Origin: JAXLYE01 sp046351595
Lineage (GTDB): Bacteria > Myxococcota_A > Polyangia > Palsa-1104 > JAEUJZ01
DNA length: 64,000 bases
Assembly: GCA_046351595.1 (NCBI GenBank)
Contig: JAXLYE010000002.1
Coordinates: 1,364,001-1,428,000, forward strand
Direction of reading: 5' to 3'
Of this stretch, positions 60,758-64,000 are shown in pieces. The translations under genes and the position numbers were made by a program. The notes beneath the pieces are model-generated. The model ran no database searches. It saw only the letters and a program-made list of their open reading frames with translations, and was not told the DNA's origin. Each line of letters starts with the position of its first letter. Positions within the stretch are counted from its first letter, which is position 1.

Positions 60758-64000
<3,243 letters not shown>

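Overview
The window is a very GC-rich stretch of bacterial chromosome with tightly packed genes on both strands. Four features suggest a Myxococcota (Deltaproteobacteria-type, Polyangia-like) member: several Hanks-type Ser/Thr kinases in one 64-kb stretch (three intact, one interrupted), lipoproteins with Asp-Leu/Pro-rich linkers, a 2288-residue TPR protein, and a selenocysteine machinery. The taxonomic call is inference. There is no phage, CRISPR array, rRNA operon or recognisable transposase.

Layout. 1-11.4 kb: the 3' end of a sugar-nucleotide transferase gene, a small membrane protein, a thioredoxin-like [2Fe-2S] ferredoxin, an outer-membrane barrel candidate, a lipoprotein with two FNGW modules fused to an esterase fold that lacks its catalytic residues, tRNA-Arg(CCU), a lipoprotein zinc metallopeptidase, an RlmI-type methyltransferase, an ion-transporter-superfamily permease, a ferritin-like protein and a 58-residue DUF1328 membrane protein. 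11.4-19 kb: an iterated palindrome array, a HAD phosphatase-deaminase fusion translationally coupled to a VKOR-DsbA fusion, a membrane Ser/Thr kinase and a GT39-like membrane glycosyltransferase.

19-23.4 kb is the most unusual part. A receiver-kinase gene is cut inside kinase subdomain IX by a 2.65-kb segment carrying three minus-strand genes (FMN reductase, DUF218, PIG-L/LmbE deacetylase). The segment is bounded by a perfect 19-bp direct repeat of kinase sequence and by imperfect inverted repeats. The remaining kinase C-terminus continues beyond it.

23.5-37.5 kb: a zinc-ribbon Ser/Thr kinase, a TauE/SafE exporter, two small conserved proteins, and convergent selD and selB. The selD gene has an in-frame UGA at the catalytic selenocysteine position followed by a SECIS-like hairpin. 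Next come an acyltransferase, three consecutive perfect hairpins, an SDR protein, an FtsB-like protein, a GAF/GGDEF diguanylate cyclase, a second iterated palindrome array and an RHH regulator-hydrolase-membrane protein operon with a visible promoter.

37.8-48.9 kb: a TetR regulator, EttA, two lipoproteins, an orphan OmpR-type response regulator behind a YebC protein, then a regulatory region with two clusters of about 11-bp-phased repeats and a perfect palindrome. This region precedes a degenerate squalene/phytoene synthase-like protein. A short kinase and a PhzF-like protein follow. 48.9-64 kb: the giant TPR gene, divergent from gatC-gatA-gatB-mtnA and then ileS, which runs out of the window. 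The gatCAB genes imply indirect Asn- and/or Gln-tRNA charging.
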